From: Desulfotomaculaceae bacterium
GTDB lineage: Bacteria > Bacillota > Desulfotomaculia > Desulfotomaculales > Pelotomaculaceae
DNA length: 11,858 nucleotides
Direction: 5' to 3'
NCBI GenBank assembly: GCA_028704035.1
Contig: JAQVLS010000031.1
Span: 1-11,858, forward strand
Within the stretch, counting starts at the first letter, position 1, and every line of letters starts with the position of its first letter. A program made the translations under genes and the position numbers. The notes below the pieces were generated by a model, which made no database searches, was not told where the DNA came from, and worked only from the letters and a program-made list of their open reading frames with translations. Below are positions 1 to 5,733 of the stretch, in pieces.

Positions 1-358
1 CCAGCCAGACCGGCGAAACAGCCAGTCCAAAGGAGGCTGAGCCAAGTATTAAAACAACGGGAGCGTCGGAGTGCTTCATTATTAACAATGTAACCAGACC
101 AACCAAAAGTCCCAGGAGTAAAACCGGATATCCCTTGCGGTCCAGATGCCAGCCGGCCGCTCCTTTGCACAGGGTTTCCCCCAGGTAGTGGGCTGATACT
201 GCGAGTCCGGCTGCCGCGACGGAAATACCTAAATAATTAACGGCGTAAAGCGGCAGGAAGGTCAGGAAAAAGGCTCCTCTTGTGAATTCTATTAGGAAAA
301 GCACCAATATCAGGCCAAGTTCTTTTTTTGAAGTGAGGATTATTTTCAGCTCATGCAA
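1..358 (-). CDS. MFS transporter, N-terminal part (cut by window edge)
   Basis: Reading the minus strand from a TTG at 356-358 gives 119 open codons running off the left edge. The protein begins with a short charged segment (HELKIILTSKKELG), followed by a first hydrophobic helix (LILVLFLIEFTRGAFFLTFLPLYAV). A second helix (SVAAAGLAVSAHYLGETL) is followed by a basic/Asp loop GWHLDRKGYP that matches major facilitator motif A, then two more hydrophobic helices. That pattern supports a secondary transporter in the cytoplasmic membrane; the substrate cannot be read from this part. The start was chosen because AAGGAG lies at 372-377, although its 13-base spacing to TTG is long. In-frame GTG codons further upstream (around 394-400) lack a Shine-Dalgarno sequence. 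No later start looks better. Confidence 0.8.
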   Translation of the reverse strand, partial: MHELKIILTSKKELGLILVLFLIEFTRGAFFLTFLPLYAVNYLGISVAAAGLAVSAHYLGETLCKGAAGWHLDRKGYPVLLLGLLVGLVTLLIMKHSDAPVVLILGSASFGLAVSPVWL

Positions 359-407
359 TAACTTGAAGCAACTCCTTATTTTATCCGGATTGGTAAGCAC
401 CACACAT

Positions 408-436
408 ATTATACACTATGGCGCCGTCAGAAAAAC
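408..436 (-). promoter_or_regulatory. Possible promoter of the MFS transporter gene
   Basis: The minus strand has a perfect TATAAT at 408-413. With a 17-base spacer the -35 position (431-436) reads GTTTTT, a poor match to TTGACA. The predicted start of transcription lies about 45 bases before the TTG start and just upstream of the AAGGAG site, which fits. The -10 box is good and the -35 box weak, so this is only a candidate. Confidence 0.35.
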
Positions 437-811
437 ATATTTTAGGATGTATCGCCGATTATGTTTTTTACAAAAAACACTCCCTGACATTTATTTAATT
501 ATTTTACAGGATCGCATGATTAACAAAATTCTACTATTTATCACAAAGATACACAATCATCCAGACTTATTATACAGCATTGTTGTTATTGCAAATCATT
601 CATCATCAGGTTGATATTTCAAGTCGATATCGAAAAATGTCATAATAGTGTATAAAATATGCGTCAAAACATAATATATCATCAAGATATTTTAAAAATG
701 AATTGCCTCAAGAGAAATATTGTAAATTAAAGATTATATATGCAGGCATTGTTGACAATAAATTATAAATCTAAGACATTATGTATCAGTATTATCTGTA
801 ACTGTTACGAG

Positions 812-848
812 TAATTACCTAACATAAATCTTTTTTTTAAGGTAATTA
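812..848. repeat. Inverted repeat upstream of the SASP gene
   Basis: TAATTACCT at 812-820 is perfectly complementary to AGGTAATTA at 840-848, with a 19-base loop that includes a run of eight T. It lies about 50 bases before the SASP start. It could be a protein binding site, a leader hairpin that stabilises the mRNA, or chance in AT-rich DNA. Confidence 0.45.
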
Positions 849-895
849 TAATAATAGATTCGCATGAAAATAAAAAAAGAAAGGGGGTTGAGTAA

Positions 896-1156
896 ATGCC
901 TCGTAATAGTAATTCAACTGTAGTACCTGGAGTAAGCAATGCGATAAACCAAATGAAGTTTGAAATTGCCAACGAACTCGGTTTTACCAACTATGATCAG
1001 ATTGACAAAGGTAGCCTCCCGAGTAGAGTTAATGGTTATGTTGGAGGCAATATAACCAAAAGGCTAGTAGCGCTGGGTCAAGCTGCGCTGGCTAACAATA
1101 CTGCGGGTGCGATTAACGCCACAAGTCAAGTTGGCTTAGAGCAGCCCCAAGGTTAA
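896..1156 (+). CDS. Alpha/beta-type small acid-soluble spore protein
   Basis: This 86-residue protein belongs to the SASPs that coat DNA in the dormant spore core, protect it from UV and heat damage, and are degraded at germination. The family core is present: NQMKFEIANELGF (residues 18-30) followed by SRVNGYVGGNITKRLVALGQ (43-62). The germination protease GPR cuts alpha/beta SASPs at a conserved Glu in a segment like FEIANE, here E23/I24. The poorly conserved N-terminal tail and the Ala/Asn-rich C-terminal tail are usual, and the length is in the normal range of the family (roughly 60-90). AAAGGGGG at 880-887 lies 8 bases before the ATG. The gene stands alone between a long spacer and its own terminator. 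Expression in the forespore under sigma-G is expected from the family but is not shown by a clear promoter. Such genes are often multicopy, so no specific ssp letter is given. Confidence 0.95.
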   Translation: MPRNSNSTVVPGVSNAINQMKFEIANELGFTNYDQIDKGSLPSRVNGYVGGNITKRLVALGQAALANNTAGAINATSQVGLEQPQG

Positions 1157-1177
1157 TTTAAAAGAGTCTCATAATTT

Positions 1178-1220
1178 ACTTAAAAGAGGATTAGAAAGCT
1201 TAATCCTCTTTTAAGTTTTT
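1178..1220 (+). terminator. Rho-independent terminator of the SASP gene
   Basis: A perfect stem of about 16 base pairs (1178-1193 with 1201-1216, core CTTAAAAGAGGATTA) has a seven-base loop and is followed directly by a T run to 1220. It lies 22 bases after the SASP stop codon. A second copy of the 5' arm sequence TTAAAAGAG occurs at 1158-1166. Confidence 0.9.
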
Positions 1221-1302
1221 AACAATAACCTATAATTAGAAGGAAAGACTGTCTGTTTGAGGAATAATAAAGTATTATTAAGAAATAGGCAGGTAGTTGT
1301 TA

Positions 1303-1746
1303 ATGAAGGATTTTAAACATAAGCTGATGGCTGTTATGCAGCATGTGGTAATAGTGAACCGAAAAGAAGTACTGCTGCTGCGCTATTCCAAATATCAGGG
1401 GCAGGATGTCGAAGGACTGTGGGGACTGCCCGGCGGCCATTATATGTCGGGCGATCCGACAGGAGACCTGAAGAGGGAAATCGAAGAAGAAACAGGACTC
1501 CGCCTGGGAGGGAGTCCGCGTCTGTTGAAAAATTATGTTGTGATGTTCCCTGACGGAATAGAAAGGTATGGTGTTTTTTACCTCTATAGACTAGGAAGCC
1601 CCGGCAGACCCGTTATTTCTCTCAGCAGCGAACATACAGAATATTTGTGGGCAGGGCGGCAGGATCTGGAGATACCCTTTATCAGTCCTTACCACCAATT
1701 GGTTGTGGAAGAAGTGCTTGAATCGTCAAATATAATGAATTTTTAA
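1303..1746 (+). CDS. Nudix hydrolase family protein
   Basis: This 147-residue protein has the single-domain Nudix fold size. Members hydrolyse nucleoside diphosphates linked to another moiety, using a metal held by the Nudix helix. The signature is at residues 41-66: GLPGGHYMSGD, then PTGDLK, then REIEEETGL (58-66), with the catalytic RExxEE intact. The box is unusual. Aligned on Gly45 it is one residue short and has Asp51 where the first Glu normally sits; aligned on Gly44 the spacing is normal but the Glu position is Gly50. The substrate cannot be predicted. ATG 1303 is preferred over the in-frame TTG at 1297 because AGG at 1291-1293 is 9 bases upstream of the ATG but only 3 from the TTG. 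A TATAAT at 1231-1236, just after the SASP terminator, could be its -10 box but has a poor -35 partner. It is followed at 78 bases by the hemerythrin-like gene. Confidence 0.85.
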   Translation: MKDFKHKLMAVMQHVVIVNRKEVLLLRYSKYQGQDVEGLWGLPGGHYMSGDPTGDLKREIEEETGLRLGGSPRLLKNYVVMFPDGIERYGVFYLYRLGSPGRPVISLSSEHTEYLWAGRQDLEIPFISPYHQLVVEEVLESSNIMNF

Positions 1747-1824
1747 TGTTTAAATAAGAAATTTTTAAATAATCAGTATTAGAATATATTAAAATGACTT
1801 GGTTTTTTATAAGGAGTTTTAAAA

Positions 1825-2361
1825 ATGCACTGGTTGAAAAGATTTCATGACGAACACGCGGCTGTGGACTATATTTTAATCAAGTTGGAAGGAAACTTAA
1901 AAGATATAGAACACGGTACCGCCGGCATGAATGTAATCTGGGAACTAAAAGAAATGGTGGATATAATCAACAATGTGATTATCCCGCATTTTAAATCAGA
2001 GGAGAATGATGTATACCCCCAAGCTTTACAGTTGAGTGAGGACAAAAGTTTTATAAATGGCATGTATGAAGAGCATAATCTACTTTATGACGCTTTTGCG
2101 GAGTTTATCGCTTCCCTGGGAGAAGAAAACCTGGGAATGCAGGTGCAGCAGGGAGACAAGCTGGCCCGTATTATAGCCAGATCAAAATACTCCGAAGTAA
2201 TTGAGGCGCCCAAAAATTTGGATCAGACGCCGGAAAAGGTTGAGACGTTGCAAATTAATAAAGAAGTCCTGCTTCGAAGCGGTTATCAAATTATACAGTT
2301 ATTGAGGAGTCATATCCAAAAAGAAGAAACACAGTTATATGAAATACTGAACAAAAAATGA
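1825..2361 (+). CDS. Hemerythrin-like HHE domain protein
   Basis: This 178-residue, mostly helical protein has the hemerythrin HHE cation-binding pattern. Candidate iron ligands are His11 (HDEH, 8-11), His55 and Glu59 (HFKSEE, 55-60), His84 (EEHNLL, 82-87), and His163 and Glu167 (HIQKEE, 163-168). That set can hold a diiron site. Family members bind oxygen, sense oxygen or nitric oxide, or help repair iron centres; which applies here cannot be told. A longer, less conserved linker (about 100-145) separates the first two motifs from the last. AAGGAG at 1811-1816 is 8 bases before the ATG. The rubrerythrin gene follows at 80 bases, and the two probably act together in oxidative or nitrosative stress defence of an anaerobe. 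Only a weak hairpin (2371-2378 with 2392-2399) lies between them, so cotranscription is plausible. Confidence 0.88.
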   Translation: MHWLKRFHDEHAAVDYILIKLEGNLKDIEHGTAGMNVIWELKEMVDIINNVIIPHFKSEENDVYPQALQLSEDKSFINGMYEEHNLLYDAFAEFIASLGEENLGMQVQQGDKLARIIARSKYSEVIEAPKNLDQTPEKVETLQINKEVLLRSGYQIIQLLRSHIQKEETQLYEILNKK

Positions 2362-2441
2362 AGACCGGCGCCGTAAAAGAATTAATCCTTTTTTTGCGGA
2401 ACAAATTTTAGATCTAGTATTAATGTTAAGGAGTGATAGTT

Positions 2442-2975
2442 TTGGCACTGAAAGGAAGCAAAACCGAGGCAAATTTAAAAGCTGCTTTTTCGGGTGAATC
2501 CGAAGCTCGCAATAAGTATTCCTATTTTGCCGGCGTAGCTAAAAAAGAAGGCTATGAGCAGATATCCGCTATTTTCTTGGAGACAGCTGACAACGAAAAA
2601 GAACATGCCAAGAGAGCCTTTAAATTTTTGAATGGGATCGGCTCTACGGAAGATAATTTAAAAGCGGCGGCAGCCGGTGAACACTATGAGTGGTCTTCGA
2701 TGTACAAGGATTTTGAGATAGTAGCACGAGAAGAAGGTTTCACCGAAATAGCTGATTTCTTTAAGTCAGTAGCCACAGTAGAAAAAGAGCATGAAAAAAG
2801 CTACCAGGCTCTTCTCGATAACCTCAACAAGGGAACTGTTTTTCAGAAAGAACAGGAAATTGAGTGGAAGTGCAGGAATTGCGGTCATATTCACATCGGC
2901 AAAGAGGCGCCGGAGGTATGTCCTACCTGCGTTCACCCCCGTGCCTATTTTGAAGTCAGATGCGAAAACTACTAG
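2442..2975 (+). CDS. rbr: Rubrerythrin
   Basis: Rubrerythrin is a cytoplasmic peroxidase that reduces hydrogen peroxide in anaerobes, using electrons from rubredoxin or NADH-linked partners. The 177 residues hold a ferritin-like four-helix domain (about 1-130) with diiron ligands Glu19 (GESEARN), Glu52 and His55 (NEKEH), Glu80 and Glu83 (GEHYE), and Glu114 and His117 (EKEH). The C-terminal rubredoxin-like domain holds Cys144-x-x-Cys147 and Cys160-Pro-Thr-Cys163 for the FeS4 centre. All key ligands are present. TTG 2442 is taken as the start: AAGGAG at 2428-2433 is 8 bases away, while the in-frame GTG at 2433 overlaps that site. From TTG the protein begins MALKGSKTEANL, as expected for the family. 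It follows the HHE gene and ends one base before a strong hairpin. Confidence 0.96.
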   Translation: MALKGSKTEANLKAAFSGESEARNKYSYFAGVAKKEGYEQISAIFLETADNEKEHAKRAFKFLNGIGSTEDNLKAAAAGEHYEWSSMYKDFEIVAREEGFTEIADFFKSVATVEKEHEKSYQALLDNLNKGTVFQKEQEIEWKCRNCGHIHIGKEAPEVCPTCVHPRAYFEVRCENY

Positions 2976-3005
2976 AGATAAACCCGCCGTCCGGCGGGTT
3001 TATCT
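2976..3005. terminator. Bidirectional terminator between convergent genes
   Basis: A perfect 14-base-pair inverted repeat (AGATAAACCCGCCG at 2976-2989, its complement at 2992-3005) lies between the rubrerythrin stop at 2975 and the stop of the minus-strand gene at 3014. The GC core is flanked by AAA/TTT within the stem, giving a short T-rich tail in both directions. It probably ends both transcripts. Confidence 0.85.
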
Positions 3006-3013
3006 ATTGGTAA

Positions 3014-3559
3014 TTAAAATAATTTTATCGCTGGATGGAGCACAAGGTTCTCCTTTTGTAGTTCCAATTTGGTAATTTCCAGGTTGTTCAGCAGATATCC
3101 CAGCTTGTTTTGCAGCGCCTGGTTGAAGCCGGGCATTTGGTTAAAATCAAGAATAAAACTGTTTTCATTTATTGTCAGATAACTGAGCATATCGATTAAA
3201 TCTACCGGTGCTCCTGCCGCTTTTGCCGCAGCTATGTCGATGTCCGCCGTCAGTTTGGCCTTAATGTTGATGCCGTAAAATTTAATGATCACCGGGCTGA
3301 TTAACAGCAGCTCAATGACGCGGTTTGTCTTATTAAACTCATACTTTCCCAGCGACAGCTCCAGCTGCAGATTGACAGGTGAACTGTCATCGGCCAGGAT
3401 ATCGACCGCCACCGCAAAAAATCCTTCATTAAAAGAGATGGCAATATCTTTAATCGTCTTGTTATCCGCTATTGCTTCTCTAATAACCTTATTGAGAAAC
3501 TCCTGGTGGATAGTAATGTTGCCGCCAAACAGGCTCTTGATATTGTCAAATACAGTCAT
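3014..3559 (-). CDS. Unrecognised 181-residue protein, second gene of the aldolase operon
   Basis: I do not recognise the family. ATG at 3559 was chosen because AAGGAG (3567-3572) sits 7 bases upstream; longer in-frame starts would overlap the aldolase gene. The protein has no signal peptide, no clear membrane helix and only ordinary Asp/Glu/Lys content. After a helical start (FLNKVIREAIADNKTIKD, about 20-37) it shows alternating hydrophobic residues typical of long beta strands: IAISFNEGFFAVAVDIL, NLQLELSLGKYEF, VIELLLISPVIIKFYGINIKA. It ends with LEITKLELQKENLVLHP. This alternation and the closing element resemble lipid-binding beta-barrel families such as DUF2993/LmeA, but that is a weak impression, not an identification. 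The Shine-Dalgarno sequence overlaps the aldolase stop codon, so the two are cotranscribed and probably translationally coupled. Confidence 0.75.
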   Translation of the reverse strand: MTVFDNIKSLFGGNITIHQEFLNKVIREAIADNKTIKDIAISFNEGFFAVAVDILADDSSPVNLQLELSLGKYEFNKTNRVIELLLISPVIIKFYGINIKAKLTADIDIAAAKAAGAPVDLIDMLSYLTINENSFILDFNQMPGFNQALQNKLGYLLNNLEITKLELQKENLVLHPAIKLF

Positions 3560-3570
3560 TCTATCACTCC

Positions 3571-4128
3571 TTAATAGCATTTTTGTAAGGTGCGAGTGAT
3601 GCAGATAATCCGGCACACATTTTCCAGACAGGAGGTCCAGTGGTAAGCCTCCTCCAGCGTCTGGCCGGAAGAAAAGCTGCCGTGGCCGCGCACCATAGCT
3701 ATCTTATGATTTTTTAGCAAAAATGGTAGCTTTTTTTCTACCTCCGGCGAACCTATTGCACATTTTGCGTCAAGAACCAGTATCTTATCCAACAGGTAGG
3801 CTCCCTCGGCATCTAACGGTATGATTTTGTCTGCCAATAATGAGAGGCTGATGGCGTGTACCGGGTGGGCATGGACAATCGCCAGCGCAGAAGTGTCCTG
3901 AAAAATTGCCCGGTGCACACCGATTTCCGTGGAAGCCAAAACGGTATTGCTGTCGTTGCCGGCCAGCGCGGTTTCTATCAGATCTTTTTCTTCCAAACAA
4001 CTCAGCATCGAACCCTTTCTGGTGATTACGATCCGGTCTCCCCGGCGCAAACTCAGGTTCCCGCTGTGCGAGTTGTTCAAGCCGGCCAGAAAGAGTTCCC
4101 GCCCTATCCGCTGAAAATCCTTTAACAC
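3571..4128 (-). CDS. Class II aldolase/adducin family protein (fuculose-phosphate aldolase type)
   Basis: The 185-residue protein belongs to the zinc-dependent class II aldolase/adducin family, which includes L-fuculose-1-phosphate aldolase, ribulose-5-phosphate 4-epimerase and methylthioribulose-phosphate dehydratase. Visible motifs are NSHSGNLSLR (19-28) and TRKG (36-39) for phosphate binding, STEIGVH (66-72) with the catalytic-type Glu68, HAHP (86-89) giving zinc ligands His86 and His88, and RGHGSF (147-152) giving His149. The active site appears complete. The protein is about 30 residues shorter than E. coli FucA and lacks a C-terminal tail, so the substrate is open; sugar-phosphate or nucleoside-salvage chemistry are both possible. 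The start is GTG 4126-4128 with GGAGG at 4136-4140, 7 bases upstream. It heads a two-gene operon. Confidence 0.88.
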   Translation of the reverse strand: MLKDFQRIGRELFLAGLNNSHSGNLSLRRGDRIVITRKGSMLSCLEEKDLIETALAGNDSNTVLASTEIGVHRAIFQDTSALAIVHAHPVHAISLSLLADKIIPLDAEGAYLLDKILVLDAKCAIGSPEVEKKLPFLLKNHKIAMVRGHGSFSSGQTLEEAYHWTSCLENVCRIICITRTLQKCY

Positions 4129-4155
4129 GTAACCCCCTCCATCCCAGTCCGTTTA

Positions 4156-4189
4156 CAGTTGAACAAACTCGCGTTCCAACTGAACGTTC
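4156..4189. promoter_or_regulatory. Inverted-repeat cluster, possible operator
   Basis: In the spacer between the divergent aldolase and oxidoreductase genes, CAGTTGAAC at 4156-4164 faces GTTCCAACTG at 4173-4182, a near-perfect inverted repeat with one extra base. It is followed directly by the palindrome GAACGTTC at 4182-4189. Its position just upstream of the aldolase ribosome binding site suggests a regulator binding site or a leader hairpin. No regulator gene is in the window. Confidence 0.4.
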
Positions 4190-4235
4190 CTGATACTGCT
4201 AGTTAAATATTTCTTTATGTCAGTTAGATCCCCTT

Positions 4236-4263
4236 TTTACAGGCAGGGCTTTTAAAGTATATT
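4236..4263 (+). promoter_or_regulatory. Possible promoter of the oxidoreductase gene
   Basis: TTTACA at 4236-4241 and TATATT at 4258-4263 are separated by 16 bases, a fair match to the vegetative sigma-A consensus. It would start transcription near 4270, leaving a leader of about 45 bases with the GGAGG site before the TTG start. Confidence 0.45.
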
Positions 4264-4316
4264 TTTTCCGCCGGGTCGCATAATAAAACAAAAATAAAAT
4301 TTTGGAGGGAAAAGAT

Positions 4317-5405
4317 TTGAACAGGCTGCGCGTGGGCATTATCGGGAGCGGTATGGCTTTTGAAAAACTGCATTATCCGGCTTACCAGGAACTGACAGAC
4401 AAATACGAAATTGTTGCTATTTGTGACGTTGACCGGTTTAAAGCAGAGGCGTGGGCAAAAAAAATCGGCATCGATCCGCAAAATGTCTATACTGACTATC
4501 GAGAAATAGCTGTCAGAAAAGATATCGACCTTTTTGATATCATGGTCCCGATTGAGAAAAATTATGAGGTTACGGATGCGGTTGCTTCCATAGCGGGAAA
4601 ACCGATTATCTGTGAAAAACCTCTCGCGCCAAACCTCAGACAGGCCAGGGCTCACGCTGAACTGCCGGGAAAATACGGCATTCCCGTTATGATTGCTGAA
4701 AATTACCGGCATAACGAAGAAATAGACATGATCAGGGACATGGTCAGGACAAAAAAGGTCGGCGATGTTCTTTATTTTATACAGAATAGGGTTATGAATT
4801 TTCCGGAAGATATGCTCAAGGATAAGTTTCCGGCCCGGGAATGGCGCCAATATCCGGAATTTACCGGAGGCGCTTTGCTTGATACGGGCGTCCACGACCT
4901 GGCCGCGCTGCGGCATATTTTCGGGGCTGTAGATAAACTGCAGGCTTTTGGCCGGGAACAGAAGATGAATTTCGCGCCGTATTCGGTTGCTTGTGTCAAT
5001 ATATTATTTAAGAGCGGTGTTATAGGTACATTTTCATTTTTTTCCGCAGGGAAAGAAATACAGCGCCCCCTGATCGGTCTGCGCATATTTGGCGCCGGGG
5101 GAATGATTTATCTGGAGGAGAGAGACTGCGGGGTTATCAATGTTACCCATAATGACGGGAGGCATGAGCTGATTCCATACAGGCCACAGCGCGGCTATTA
5201 CAATGAACTACTCAATTTTTATAACGCCGCGATCGGCAAAGAGCCCATATCAGTGACGCCGGAAATGGAATTTGGCGACGCAAAAATGATTTTTGACGTG
5301 ATTAAGTCCATTGAAGAAGAAAAAATCATGGAAGTTGACCGGGGTTATCATTATATCCCGATCTACCGGCCGGTGAGAGGAAACGACATCTACCACCGGC
5401 TCTAA
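4317..5405 (+). CDS. Gfo/Idh/MocA family NAD(P)-dependent oxidoreductase
   Basis: The 362-residue protein has the two-domain fold of this family, which oxidises or reduces sugars, inositols and related polyols with a tightly bound nicotinamide cofactor. The N-terminal Rossmann domain starts with LRVGIIGSGMAF (about 4-15), which carries the GxxGxG turn, followed by AICDVD (34-39), where an acidic residue ends the second strand and suggests NAD preference. CEKPL (99-103) carries the conserved EKP, and GGALLDTGVHDLAALRHIFG (184-203) holds the Asp and His of the catalytic segment. The usual Lys of EKP and the Asp/His pair are present. The substrate is unknown. TTG 4317 is chosen because GGAGG at 4304-4308 is 8 bases upstream and the protein then begins just before the Rossmann strand. 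It is divergent from the aldolase operon; a shared sugar pathway is possible but unproven. Confidence 0.9.
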   Translation: MNRLRVGIIGSGMAFEKLHYPAYQELTDKYEIVAICDVDRFKAEAWAKKIGIDPQNVYTDYREIAVRKDIDLFDIMVPIEKNYEVTDAVASIAGKPIICEKPLAPNLRQARAHAELPGKYGIPVMIAENYRHNEEIDMIRDMVRTKKVGDVLYFIQNRVMNFPEDMLKDKFPAREWRQYPEFTGGALLDTGVHDLAALRHIFGAVDKLQAFGREQKMNFAPYSVACVNILFKSGVIGTFSFFSAGKEIQRPLIGLRIFGAGGMIYLEERDCGVINVTHNDGRHELIPYRPQRGYYNELLNFYNAAIGKEPISVTPEMEFGDAKMIFDVIKSIEEEKIMEVDRGYHYIPIYRPVRGNDIYHRL

Positions 5406-5411
5406 ATGTAG

Positions 5412-5429
5412 GGCGGGATTTATCCCGCC
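5412..5429. terminator. GC-rich hairpin after the oxidoreductase gene
   Basis: GGCGGGAT (5412-5419) and ATCCCGCC (5422-5429) form a perfect 8-base-pair stem six bases after the stop codon. Only ATTTC follows, so termination would be inefficient. It may instead protect the 3' end of the mRNA. Confidence 0.5.
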
Positions 5430-5588
5430 ATTTCAATCGGGGAGATACCTCCACCACAGAGGAATACCCGCAAGGGGGTCCCCATTCCGCAGTCATTGTG
5501 CCAACTGCAACAATCAGTTTCGCAACGTATGAATAGGAGAACCATCCCTCGATCTACTCCAAAAGAATACCCATTAGCGAGGTGTGTC
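5430..5588. other. Non-coding stretch of unknown role between oxidoreductase and murI
   Basis: No start codon here has a ribosome binding site followed by a protein-like frame. The stretch is less AT-rich than other spacers and has several possible short hairpins: CCTC/GAGG around 5449-5462, a GGAAT/ATTCC stem enclosing CCCGCAAGGG around 5461-5488, and CCTCG with CGAGG spanning about 5556-5582. It runs into a good terminator. It could be a long 3' untranslated region, a small RNA, or a decayed element. It does not match T-box, SAM, c-di-GMP or cobalamin riboswitch cores that I know. Confidence 0.45.
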
Positions 5589-5628
5589 CCCGTTCAGCTT
5601 ATGCCTCTGACGGGGGCTTTTTATATTA
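5589..5628 (+). terminator. Rho-independent terminator upstream of murI
   Basis: CCCCGTTCAG pairs with CTGACGGGG (one bulged T) around a nine-base loop, and the stem is followed by GCTTTTTATATTATT. On the plus strand this is a standard terminator. It lies almost 200 bases after the oxidoreductase stop and about 105 bases before the murI start. Confidence 0.8.
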
Positions 5629-5733
5629 TTGATCATATTTGAGGCAGGAAACAGCGTCCTTCCGTATAAACTTATTAAGAAGGATTTTGTAAAACCAGCA
5701 AAAGATTGCGCATTTATATATGGGGTGTTAACT

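Larger units (their letters stand above)
359..895. other. AT-rich spacer without a recognisable gene
   Basis: About 540 bases separate the divergent MFS and SASP genes. The stretch is much richer in A and T than the flanking genes, and no reading frame in it has both a ribosome binding site and protein-like composition. It contains AT-rich inverted repeats: AAAAACATA at 431-439 with its complement at 460-468, a GTTTTTT/AAAAAAC hairpin at 463-478, and the repeat at 812-848 listed separately. A TTGACA at 752-757 has no -10 box at proper spacing. The promoter for the SASP gene should be here, but I could not place a convincing sigma-G site close to it. Confidence 0.6.

Noticed and set aside
282-614. 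Plus-strand open frame of 110 codons
   Set aside because: It overlaps the MFS gene in antisense, continues through AT-rich spacer, and has no ribosome binding site.
752-757. TTGACA as the SASP promoter -35 box
   Set aside because: No -10 match 16-18 bases downstream, and vegetative expression would be unexpected for a SASP.
2433-2441. GTG start for rubrerythrin three codons upstream
   Set aside because: The GTG overlaps the Shine-Dalgarno sequence itself; TTG 2442 has ideal spacing and matches the family N-terminus.
3560-3616. Nineteen-residue N-terminal extension of the unknown protein
   Set aside because: It would overlap the aldolase gene and ignore the clear AAGGAG-ATG at 3559.
5430-5628. 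T-box or known riboswitch controlling murI
   Set aside because: No T-box core sequence, no other aptamer core that I know, and the terminator is followed by another 105 bases before murI.
5430-5637. Open plus-strand frame of about 65 codons without stops, and short antisense frames
   Set aside because: No start codon with a ribosome binding site, Pro/Arg-rich composition, and the frame runs through the terminator. A fleeting resemblance of PQGG to group II intron reverse transcriptase is too short to mean anything.
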